A stretch of DNA of 64,000 nt from Trypanosoma brucei gambiense DAL972 (Eukaryota; Euglenozoa; Kinetoplastea; Trypanosomatida; Trypanosomatidae), in NCBI RefSeq assembly GCF_000210295.1, contig NC_026734.1, forward strand, positions 372,001 to 436,000, given 5' to 3'. A program made the translations under genes and the position numbers. A model generated the notes under the pieces. That model had not been told where the DNA came from and ran no database searches. It saw only the letters and a list, made by a program, of their open reading frames with translations. This document shows, piece after piece, positions 54,201 through 63,055 of the stretch. Each line of letters opens with the position of its first letter. Positions within the stretch are counted from its first letter, which is position 1.

Positions 54201-55996
54201 CTTTTTGAATTGCCTGGTGACTGGAGTCATCTTCCTTTACTTGGACCCCATACTGCTATTCCCAAATTCTCAATTCCCTGTCCGTGGGCTTGCCCTCGCC
54301 ACCTACATGGCTCAGAAGTACTCATGCAGCGTGCCTTCCAGTCAAGCATGTTCTTACAGGAAACATTCTCCGGCCGAGTTGCTCTTCTCCATAGCAGAGA
54401 AGGGTAGCACGTTTTTCCCAGTTCAAATTCCCGCTTGATAGATGATGAAAACACCACACTAGAGGGCGCCAGCGGTTTTTCGGATGGCATTGTTAGTATG
54501 TACCCCATCGTCCCTTCACATGAGTGGATACTTTCCTCTCGCCCTGAAACCACTTTCAATCAGTTTTTCATACACGCACACACACCAAAACTATACCTGC
54601 CGAAGACGTCGACGAGAGGCAGGGCCGCGTCGGTTCGGCAGCTGGTGCTGGGGCGGACCTGGCATCTTGGATAGCGGGACAGTCTCGCCGCGGTGCGGAT
54701 CGTCAGTTTTGTTGATCCTCCAGTTATGTTTACGAAGTCGGGGTCGCACCCGCAGTTCGTCTACGAAAGACACAGCCCTAGTCGGAAAGCTCGGAAACCG
54801 TGTCCGTTTCACCTTCGCTTCTTAGAGTCATTGCACAAGCCGGGCGACGAGTCGGTAAGTTACAGTTTTCGAGCATTTGCCCTTGCGCAACCTGGTTTGA
54901 TGGAGAAGTTTCATTTCCTCTCTCTTTTTTTTTCTTTATTTGGAAGGAGGAGGATTATGTGCGAACGTCAGCCCACGTATGCTCGCCTCTAGTTATGGCC
55001 CGTCAACGAGGCGAAAAATGGTCGGCGTGTCAACCGTTTTGCATTGCAGGCGCCCGCGCGCGAGTCTCCGCTGTAGTTGTTGTTATTGTTTTTGCAGAAT
55101 TCTACTCGCGCCGTCGTGAGAGTCAGACACCCGTGGCTGTAGCCGCAGGTCGCAAGCCGCTGCACAAGACACTTTTCGGTCGCACAAGTACCGCCGCGCG
55201 GGGCAACATGGCGCGAAAAGGCGGAGCCAAGAAATAATGGAGGGTGGCTGCTGCTTAAGCGGCCGCGGTGACTGAAAGGGGTGTGGTGCAGCCGCGCAAA
55301 TTCGCGGACTAACACCGGGGGTACTCTTGAAGCAAGCCGTTCACCACGGTCAACAACTTGAAGCACGAGTACTCGGACATGACGTTGCATGCCGCTGAGC
55401 GGAAAGCGTGTGTGTGCCCATTTCACTGTTACCCTTTACCCGGGTATTCTTTCGCGAAGGCTCAAGCCTGCAAACGGTTGCTGCTTTATCAGCAACCTTG
55501 GAGAACCTGAAGGGAAGCTACAGTATGTACTTTTGTGCCGTCATGTGTGCCGCTGATGTTATCCTTCTAATCTCGGTATTTTGATCGGAGCAGCAGCAGT
55601 GAGCCCACATGCGCTAGTTACACGCACATGGAATTAATATGAGCTTACTAAAATAAGTGAGGTGCGCCATCTGTCTTCTTCTATTCCCCCACCTGCTAAC
55701 ATGTAAGGGAAATAGGTTTGCACAGACCCCTTATCCCATTCCAGTAGTAGGGGTTGAACCACACGTGCGTGCAGGAACCCGTAACTGCATTTCCTTTGAT
55801 AATGACCCTATAAAAAGGAATAAGAAGATGGTTTAATGACTCTAAACTCCTAAATCTGTGTGGGGAAGTGAGCGAATGATGTTAAATTGATACCTGCCTA
55901 TGAACCTGAGCTGTCTTGTTGAACTGAATCTCTCCTTTCTGGCATCTGTCCCTGCATCTTGTCATTAGCGCTGTTGGAAACCCCCATACATCAACA
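51292..55996. other. Divergent strand-switch region, probable Pol II start zone
   Basis: Genes to the left are on the minus strand and genes to the right on the plus strand, so transcription diverges here. The 4.7 kb have normal complexity, C runs of 13 (about 51564-51576) and 11 (about 52366-52376), and a GC-rich part at 54590-55450. Many 60-155-codon frames occur on both strands, but none is long or recognisable and most are interrupted. The region may hold decayed gene fragments. No tRNA or other RNA gene was recognised by eye. Confidence 0.65.
55930..55968 (+). promoter_or_regulatory. Trans-splice acceptor for the first right-hand gene
   Basis: A C/T-rich stretch (about 55928-55965) ends in ATTAG with the AG at 55967-55968, 28 nt before the next ATG. 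It supports the start chosen at 55997. Confidence 0.55.
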
Positions 55997-56737
55997 ATGA
56001 AACATGTTTCTGAAATGTTCATCCCCGGCATGACATTATCGCACCTTGTTTCTCCCTTGCTCAGCATGCCAACTGCCACGAATCGTTTCTACGCACTTTA
56101 CGGCCATTATAGCGTGCGTGAGGGGGATAGTGATGCAACAGAAAGCTCATTGATAGTTGAGGCCGTAGTGAGAGTCGTGTTACCCCTACATGCAGCGCCG
56201 CCAGAAGAGACAAAATTTATAGGTTTTGCTTCCGTGAAAAAGTCCAGTCCACACAAACTCTCATATGAAGAGACAAGGTTGCTTCGAGGGGATACTGAAC
56301 CCGCAGAGTCATTCTTGCAAAAAAGTGATCGGTCCTACCCAATGTTGCTGCTTTTAGTGACAACACCTCTCGAGGTCCCTGTAGCAAAGAGTACAAAAAA
56401 GGTGGAATACAGTGTCTTTGAGTGCAAAACAGGCTCAGCGGACTTTTCTGAAAAAGTGATACCCCTTAAGGTAGATAACATGGTCGACTCTTTTTCCGCG
56501 TTTGTCCGGCTCAGCAATTTGGGGAGTCATGCTCTGGTTCGCAAGCAGTCCTCACCACCTACGCAGAGTTCACCCTCAGCGAACGAACTCAGTTTTCAAT
56601 CCTCCATTAGCCAGTTAGAAGTGGCGAGTGCTAAAAGGCAGACGCTTCTAAAGCGTTTGACCGAAGTGGAACGACTCCTTGAGCGTAAACAAACGGGGAT
56701 GCTGAGAGCAGATGAACAGAAGCCCAACCGTATTTGA
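55997..56737 (+). CDS. Putative Abraxas-like MPN-domain protein
   Basis: A 246-aa protein. The pattern suggests an inactive MPN domain followed by a coiled coil, as in Abraxas/ABRO1 (scaffold of BRCC36 deubiquitinase complexes). A divergent strand region RFYALYGHYSV leads to KFIGFASVKKSSPHKLSYEE, the position where MPN proteins have GW/GF-Y and Abraxas has a SYRE-type segment. MLLLLVTTPLE and KVEYSVFECK follow, and a helix at about 205-235 (SQLEVASAKRQTLLKRLTE) could be the coiled coil. No JAMM metal-binding His-x-His is present, so it would not be an active peptidase. The link is my pattern match; a plain hypothetical protein is the fallback. The Met codons at residues 7 and 24 are alternative starts. 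Confidence 0.7.
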   Translation: MKHVSEMFIPGMTLSHLVSPLLSMPTATNRFYALYGHYSVREGDSDATESSLIVEAVVRVVLPLHAAPPEETKFIGFASVKKSSPHKLSYEETRLLRGDTEPAESFLQKSDRSYPMLLLLVTTPLEVPVAKSTKKVEYSVFECKTGSADFSEKVIPLKVDNMVDSFSAFVRLSNLGSHALVRKQSSPPTQSSPSANELSFQSSISQLEVASAKRQTLLKRLTEVERLLERKQTGMLRADEQKPNRI

Positions 56738-58211
56738 GCAAGCATCCCTTGGCGGGTTTTATTTCGTCCGTCACACTGCTGAGCACTGACTTGCACCGTA
56801 ATTGTATGTATATTTGTGATCGGAAGTTTTTGTTGTTTTCTTTTTTTTTGCGGAGATTATGAAAGGAGGTTGTAAGGTATCCAACCAATATTTCTTTTAT
56901 TGTGAGGGGTTTTGGAGTATATCTTGTTGCTGCTAATGCTAACAGAAGGATTATAATGTCTTCGCAATGCGTAGTGGCCTGTGGAACACGTGAGCCGAGT
57001 CACACGCTTTACTTTTAGCGGCTATTACCATTGGTGAGAGGTCGGTGACTACACCCAAGCATATATATATATATATATATATATTCCGTAAGTCCACCCT
57101 GCTACACCGTATGTCCTGTATGTGTTTGATTTAACGGTTAAAGTTAGCTTTTCCTGACAAGTTGTGCGCACTGGCAACAGCCACATATTCATAACGCTTT
57201 CGAATGTGAGGGTGTGATGTTTAGGATGGGCTTCTGATTATGTTCCTATGTAGGAGGGGGCATAAGGATGTGGTGCCTTACCTGCGCGTCCAATATTGCC
57301 GTGGCATAATCAAGTAGTACTTTCTTTTAGAGGTGGTTCCGCGTCACGCATGAATTTGGCAGGGCATTGTCTCCGCATTCCCTTCGTCAGCGTCTCAGAT
57401 AAGCATTTCAGATTTGTATTTCCTGCGGAATACCACCACCGATGAAGAACATGTCCGAATTGCTATCCAGTCTGTTGTGTTGGCCGCATCACAGCATTCG
57501 CAGTGTATGACGTTGGAATGCTTTTCGTAAGGAACTGGACGTAAGCCACCTGAATGTAGAACAGTGCACTTGCCTCAACCGGTTTTTTTGTAGTGGTGCC
57601 TTCGTACCCTGGCCACGTAAGAAAAGGAAAAGGCTCACGAACGTCACGTGGTTTTTGTAAAGGTACTGAAGAATAGGAAGCCACATCTAGGCATCTAAAG
57701 TGTCGTAACGTGATGGTCTTTGTCGGGTCGAGTTGGTGAGAAAGTTTGACTGGTGATTTTGGTTCCTTCGTTTTCCACAACGAATGGCATAGATTGTTTA
57801 TTGTCGTGGGATATTGTGCCACTCTAACATCAGTCTAACACTGAAGCGTAAACGAAAAGATGGGCTTAAGCGAACTGGTGTGTGTGGTGTCAATTTAAGT
57901 ACCGTGCATTCTAGATGGAAAGCTTTCCACCGTGTTTTTTTTTTTTTTAATCACCAACATTAAAGCGGGAAATTATTTTCGTCGGCGTACTATATGTACC
58001 GAGTCAAACTCAACCCCTTCATGTAGTCGTCCCCCCCCCTTTGGTCTGTCACTGTTATGGTAACAAGAGGGGCGGCCGAAATAGGTGGTGTCTTCACTGC
58101 CGTGAACGCAGATTGGAAGTGTTACATCAAAGTTTCCAACTACTACTTCTGGAGCAAAAAAAAAAGAAGTTTCACTAAATGACTACAGTATACATGCTGA
58201 TGTAAATACAT
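56738..58211 (+). other. Intergenic UTR sequence
   Basis: 1.47 kb with a (TA)n run (57061-57085), T run (about 57938-57949) and C run (about 58029-58038). A 119-codon minus-strand frame (57463-57822) has no recognisable domain and runs against the unit's direction. No gene is supported. Confidence 0.65.
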
Positions 58212-61200
58212 ATGCTCTTTGGGGGAAATGGTTCGCATAGCGAAATGCAATGCAGTGACGGGAAAACATGTGAATGTAGCCCTCGACTCACGAAAAAGTA
58301 CACTTTTATTCCATTATGTTCAAGTCGTTTTACCATGTTGTTGTCCATCCCGGTAAGAAGTGGGTGCGAAGCAAACAGTTTAACGGTAACAAGGGATAGA
58401 AAACATGGAACAAGTAGTTGCGCTCCTCCATCAGTTGAGGTGTCACCCTGCGCATCTTCGTTTCTGGTAGGTGACGCCGCACAAATTGTTGTTTGCCTCC
58501 TGAAGTCACCGAGCGTGTACCAAATCTGTGGAACCATTTTGTTCCGCCAACATCGAGTTGGCTCACTCGCGTGTTGCTTTGTGGAACCTGAGGGCCGGTG
58601 GGGCGACTTTGGTTGTTCAGCAGTGACAACTCTCATATCGAATGAATCTAAGAACATACACATCGGCGAGGGGAGCGATATAGTGTACTTTTCTTTTATG
58701 TCCTCAACTGAGGTGATGGCAGTATCGTACGGGGCTTGCGTTGGGTACATGCAACTGAGCGCTGACAAACACATTATAAAAGGGAAGAGCATGCAATTGG
58801 ACGGCTTGTCAAATGTATCTTGTGCCTGTTTGGTCAATGAGCTGTCATTATTGGTGGTACTGACCGAGAGGTATGTATGTGGAGTGGTGGATATTCGCAG
58901 CGGTTGCATTCTGGAGGTTGTATGCGACAGCATGCCGGTTAAATTAGGCATGCCGTCATCGTGCGTCCTGCTACAGCTAGGAGATAGTGGCACAATTGAT
59001 ATCATGGTGAACTTCCCCTCAAGTGTAGAACCACATCTACTCACTTTGCGGAGAAAACAATGTGAACCCCCCTCCGCTGACGCGCAAAAGCGTGTCGAAG
59101 CCAAGCATAATTCTCACCTCAAGGATCTAACAGGTGGGCTGTGCACCAAGCGTTGCGAAGATTTTTCCCTTGTGGCATCCGTTGGGTGGGAAATGGTGAA
59201 GTTTCTAGTCATGCAAAAGGGGAGATTGCGGGGCCTCGCTAATTTTGAAAACGAAACTGGTACGCCCTTTTTCTCTGGATTTTGGGCCGGTGATCATTTT
59301 GTTGCTATCCGTGCCGATGGTTTGGTTGTATTCCTGTCGGTTGAGTTGCACCAGGGGCACTTCGATAAGCTTGAGATTTCCGCGTTGGGAAGCATGGACC
59401 TCATATCTTGCAGCGCTGCACTCTTGTACGAACAGTCCGATCGCTTCTTTGTTTTAGCGGTGAAAAACACGGAGGCACTATGGAACAACGCACCTGATGC
59501 AGTCTGCATATCGGATAGCAACAACGCAAGGCGTATGCTCAAGTGTCATACCGCCCCTGTATGCTCGACGGGCACCGTATTGGTTGACACGGTGTTCTTT
59601 CGTGGTGGAATTGCTCTGCTCACCGTCGAATCTTCCGGAGACTGCTCAGCGACATTTTTAACTGCGTCGGGAGCCCCATCACTGCTATTGGCGAGGGAAA
59701 AAAATCCAGAAGATATTGCCAGTTGCCTGTTGTACGACCAAAGAGAAACAATTTTCGTCACGGGGCACCAAGACGGAACACTGCATGTTTGGATTACGGT
59801 ACAACTTAGACACATCGTTCATACAGGGCATGCAGGGCCGGTGGACAAGGTAGTGTTACTACCCGAAAGCGGAAAACGGTGCAGTTACGGCTTCATATCC
59901 GTCTGTACGCAACGTGGGAGCGTGGTAGTGCATCACGCCGAGACATTTGAATGTGTATGCGTGGTGCAGGCGCCAAGTGCCCCACTTACCAGTCTACTGT
60001 GGGATCCGTCGAGTGAGTGCATGATTGCAATCAGTGGAACTCTCGGAAACCTTTGGCACGCACCTACACATTGTATTCGGTTCGCTTTTCACACTTCGTT
60101 GTGCACTGCTGAGGGCCTAAAACGACCGGATCTACTGCGGTATCCATACAGGAGTGAAGACGTGGAGGTAGATAAAATCTCCGTGTGTGGAAGAACTTAT
60201 CTTTCCATCCGTGTCGATGTGGCGTCCCTTCTCGACGCACTGAGTCAGCGCGGTGCGGGTGAATTAAGACCAAGTAGCCGGATCGTGCTGTCTATTTTAT
60301 TTTCTCGACTGAGTCAAGTTATAAAGCAGTTAAGTGAGTTTGCTGGGTCTACGAATACTTCGAAGGATGGTCATGAGTTTTTTAGTCCAGTCAATGGGGT
60401 TCAGTCTGGCACGTATACATTAGCTACTTCCATTGCGTGCAAATTACTTAGCGGCTCGCGGGGATCCGCGGATCTTGAGAAGGTGATATATGGAAAGGAA
60501 CTTTGTGACTCGCTTTTGAACTCAGGTTGTATTGCGGAGATGCCGACACCCGAAGACATTATTATCCAAGCGTTTCCGCTTCTGTTGAAACTGACAGAAG
60601 TAGCACGAAAGGCAGTCCGTCAGTCCATCAGGGCAGCAATGGCTTTGCTTCCAACACAGAGGTTAAACGACCTAGTGAAAAAACTCCTCAACAGTGCCTC
60701 CAGTGACTCATCGATACGTCGTTGGTTTGGGGTGTCATATTCAACTTCAAACGTTGATGTGTGGTGCTATAGCCTGTTGATTCAGCTGACCATTGCTAGT
60801 GAGGCACCAGCAGCTGAATGTGCGGACGCAGTGTCTTCTGTGGTGCAAAGCCTTCGTACGGAAACGCCGTGCTTTGCGAAGGTGCTCGTAGCCGAAGGCG
60901 AAACTCAACGCCTTCTATTTTTTTTACTCGTTCTTAGAGACTACTACGCGTACATAGCCGGAAACCTACTAACCGACTTACAACCCGTGGCTGACGCCGT
61001 GGCGACACTGGCATTCGAAGCAGACGGTAATGTTTCTGCGTCAGCAGTGAAAACCCTGCTAGTGATCACCATCACAGAAGGAAGACCTTTCATACAAGAC
61101 TACCTAAATAGGTGGTATAGTACCAATGTCCACTGGAGACCCCGCCTACTTGGGTTCTTGGGAAGCCTAATTCAGGTGGCGCCTCTTCAGTCGTACATTT

Positions 61201-61751
61201 CATTTTCAACAATGAGGGAACTGTTCCTACAGGCGTATGATCCACACAATCCCAGTAGGGTAGAGAGGGACGCGTGTGCAATGCCAGCGCTTCGTTTGAT
61301 TGGTCTAGCGGTTACTTACCTTCCCAACGTTTCCTTTCAGCAGCAGTTGCAGTACCTAGCTGTAGGCAACCACGACGGTGTTGTACAGGTCATCGATTTA
61401 AAAACAACCGGTATCATCGCCTCATTTGCCTCCCACACAGAAGCTATCCTTTGCGTCTCATATAGTAGCAACACGTCGAGCCATGACATCGCGGTTCTTG
61501 GCGAAAAAATGAATCAGGTAAAGGTGTGGCATGGAAGCCGCTCCACTGGTGTATTCGGTGCACTGTTTTCGGGCCCCACGATTGAATTTCGTCTCAGATT
61601 CGTCGTTGATATACCACTACTCACGACATTCGATCCGGCGTCGTGTGACCTGCAGCTATTAGTTACCAAGTGCAAGCTGAAGTGGCTCTCGCCGCGATGT
61701 GTTGAACTGTGCACACCAGTTCATGACAGATTGAGACTAACTGTTCCGTAA
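58212..61751 (+). CDS. WDR7/rabconnectin-3 beta-like WD40 protein
   Basis: A 1179-aa protein with split WD40 architecture. WD-like repeats occupy roughly the first 640 residues (clearest FVTGHQDGTLHVWI near 515 and ISVCTQRGSVVVHHAET near 560). A long helical middle covers about 650-1040. Two final repeats follow: YLAVGNHDGVVQVIDLKTTG near 1048 and a second ending QVKVWHG, then a tail FRLRFVVDIPLL...LLVTKCKLKWLSPRCVELC. This layout and the tail are those of WDR7, the partner of DMXL/Rav1 that regulates V-ATPase assembly and endosome acidification. The first ATG (58212) is used; a Met at 58335 is an alternative because the first 40 residues look weak. It lies beside a Pkr1-like V-ATPase assembly gene. 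Confidence 0.8.
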   Translation: MLFGGNGSHSEMQCSDGKTCECSPRLTKKYTFIPLCSSRFTMLLSIPVRSGCEANSLTVTRDRKHGTSSCAPPSVEVSPCASSFLVGDAAQIVVCLLKSPSVYQICGTILFRQHRVGSLACCFVEPEGRWGDFGCSAVTTLISNESKNIHIGEGSDIVYFSFMSSTEVMAVSYGACVGYMQLSADKHIIKGKSMQLDGLSNVSCACLVNELSLLVVLTERYVCGVVDIRSGCILEVVCDSMPVKLGMPSSCVLLQLGDSGTIDIMVNFPSSVEPHLLTLRRKQCEPPSADAQKRVEAKHNSHLKDLTGGLCTKRCEDFSLVASVGWEMVKFLVMQKGRLRGLANFENETGTPFFSGFWAGDHFVAIRADGLVVFLSVELHQGHFDKLEISALGSMDLISCSAALLYEQSDRFFVLAVKNTEALWNNAPDAVCISDSNNARRMLKCHTAPVCSTGTVLVDTVFFRGGIALLTVESSGDCSATFLTASGAPSLLLAREKNPEDIASCLLYDQRETIFVTGHQDGTLHVWITVQLRHIVHTGHAGPVDKVVLLPESGKRCSYGFISVCTQRGSVVVHHAETFECVCVVQAPSAPLTSLLWDPSSECMIAISGTLGNLWHAPTHCIRFAFHTSLCTAEGLKRPDLLRYPYRSEDVEVDKISVCGRTYLSIRVDVASLLDALSQRGAGELRPSSRIVLSILFSRLSQVIKQLSEFAGSTNTSKDGHEFFSPVNGVQSGTYTLATSIACKLLSGSRGSADLEKVIYGKELCDSLLNSGCIAEMPTPEDIIIQAFPLLLKLTEVARKAVRQSIRAAMALLPTQRLNDLVKKLLNSASSDSSIRRWFGVSYSTSNVDVWCYSLLIQLTIASEAPAAECADAVSSVVQSLRTETPCFAKVLVAEGETQRLLFFLLVLRDYYAYIAGNLLTDLQPVADAVATLAFEADGNVSASAVKTLLVITITEGRPFIQDYLNRWYSTNVHWRPRLLGFLGSLIQVAPLQSYISFSTMRELFLQAYDPHNPSRVERDACAMPALRLIGLAVTYLPNVSFQQQLQYLAVGNHDGVVQVIDLKTTGIIASFASHTEAILCVSYSSNTSSHDIAVLGEKMNQVKVWHGSRSTGVFGALFSGPTIEFRLRFVVDIPLLTTFDPASCDLQLLVTKCKLKWLSPRCVELCTPVHDRLRLTVP

Positions 61752-62369
61752 GCGCCCCGCTTTGGACACGGGATCTCTTTGAATTTGCTTGTGCCATCGC
61801 CCTCAAGTGAGGTTTGTTCCTGCATGAAACCGTGTATGCCAGGCGCATTCAGCGCGAAGAGGCAACTGTTGTTTCCCAAAATCAGCAAGAACACTTCAAC
61901 GAGCACTCCTTGCTTTCACTAAACAGTCACCTCCATACATGCACGCAAGGCGCGTCTGTCTTCGCTTACTCGTTGTTGTTTGCTTCGTTTGGCTTACAGG
62001 TGTTTAGTTGCTGATACAAAAACCGACGGAATAACAGCTCTCGGTAGCGGCTGCTTACTTGCCTAGCTTCACAACGGTTCGTTTCGGAAAGTGGGATGGG
62101 GGAGGGGGGTGACGAGGCTGCTTCCCGGATCAATTATTGTTAGTGTTGCCGCTATACCCGCCTACAACCCCTAAGGATCATTAGTTGTTCCTCGATGATG
62201 TAGCACGTTTGCTCGCCCCTAAAGGACGTAACAGCAGAGGTACTGTATTGCTAATGGTGGCACATATGTCCCCTGTATAGCAACGACTTGCGTTAACCTG
62301 CTACGCGCACGCACCTATTCCCTAACTTTTCTTTTTTATAAACCGAAGCTCAGTTGTGTAAGAAGCGAA
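61752..62369 (+). other. Intergenic UTR sequence
   Basis: 618 bp of moderate complexity. A T/C stretch just before 62340 and the AG at 62348-62349 could serve the next gene. No gene is seen. Confidence 0.65.
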
Positions 62370-62666
62370 ATGGCCGAGGAAGCGGGACTTCCATGGGTGG
62401 CACGCTTCATTAACCACATCTTAACGCCCGGATCGGCCCTCTCGCCGGTGGTTTGGTGCGCGTTCAACGTTGTGATGGCCGCACTGCTCCTGTGCTGGCT
62501 ACCGTTGCTTATTTCTATGCCATCGAATATACACCTCTGGGTGTTCGGCTTCCTTGGCGCCGGTCTGGCCTTCTCCACCAATTGGTTCTTCAGGGAACTT
62601 TCCGCCAGGCCCCCAAGTGCTGCAGAAGCTACCGAGCACGAAGTTCGTGAGAAAAGGAACCAATGA
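62370..62666 (+). CDS. Pkr1-like V-ATPase assembly factor
   Basis: A small ER membrane protein of 98 aa. Pkr1-family features are present in order: a short amphipathic N-terminus, TPGS at 19-22, a first membrane helix at about 27-50 (VVWCAFNVVMAALLLCW), the conserved NIH at 53-55, a second helix at about 56-70, and NWFFREL at 71-77, where the family has S/T-x-N-W-F-x-x-E. A charged tail ends the protein. Yeast Pkr1 is needed in the ER for assembly of the V-ATPase membrane sector. The gene sits right after the WDR7-like gene, on the same strand. Confidence 0.8.
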   Translation: MAEEAGLPWVARFINHILTPGSALSPVVWCAFNVVMAALLLCWLPLLISMPSNIHLWVFGFLGAGLAFSTNWFFRELSARPPSAAEATEHEVREKRNQ

Positions 62667-63055
62667 CACACAAAAAGGGGGTGAGAAAGGACGGGGCTAG
62701 CAGGTACTAGGGCTCTTAAAGCGTTTGTGGGAAAGCGACTGTTGGAATGTAAGCGGTGCTAGGATCGATTCGGCACATGTTTCCCCATGCGATACGAATC
62801 CTTTCGCCTCTTCGCTTGCGCTCATATGGTTTTTCCAACACCCGTACCACTGGCCTGTCCGGTTTTCAAGAGTATTTTTGTGCAAAGGGCAACAGAAATG
62901 GCAGCAACCCAAGAAACAACACAATCTCTTTTCTCATACTACCTGTTATTCCCTAACACCGTGTTCACTTATTTGACTTGTTTGCTTGTTCGTTGCACTT
63001 CGTTACGTCCCCTGTCCGCTGCCCATTAACGTTCCCCTTTCACACGTAGACTCTG
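62667..63055 (+). other. Short intergenic UTR
   Basis: 389 bp. The C/T-rich stretch at about 63005-63045, with AG at 63048-63049, precedes the PPR gene start. The frames in it are short and overlapping. Confidence 0.65.

Noticed and set aside
55740..55770. Short tRNA B-box-like stretch (GGGGTTGAACC)
   Set aside because: No matching A box or cloverleaf around it.
57463..57822. 119-aa minus-strand frame between two plus-strand genes
   Set aside because: Opposite to the transcription unit, no recognisable domain or splice acceptor.
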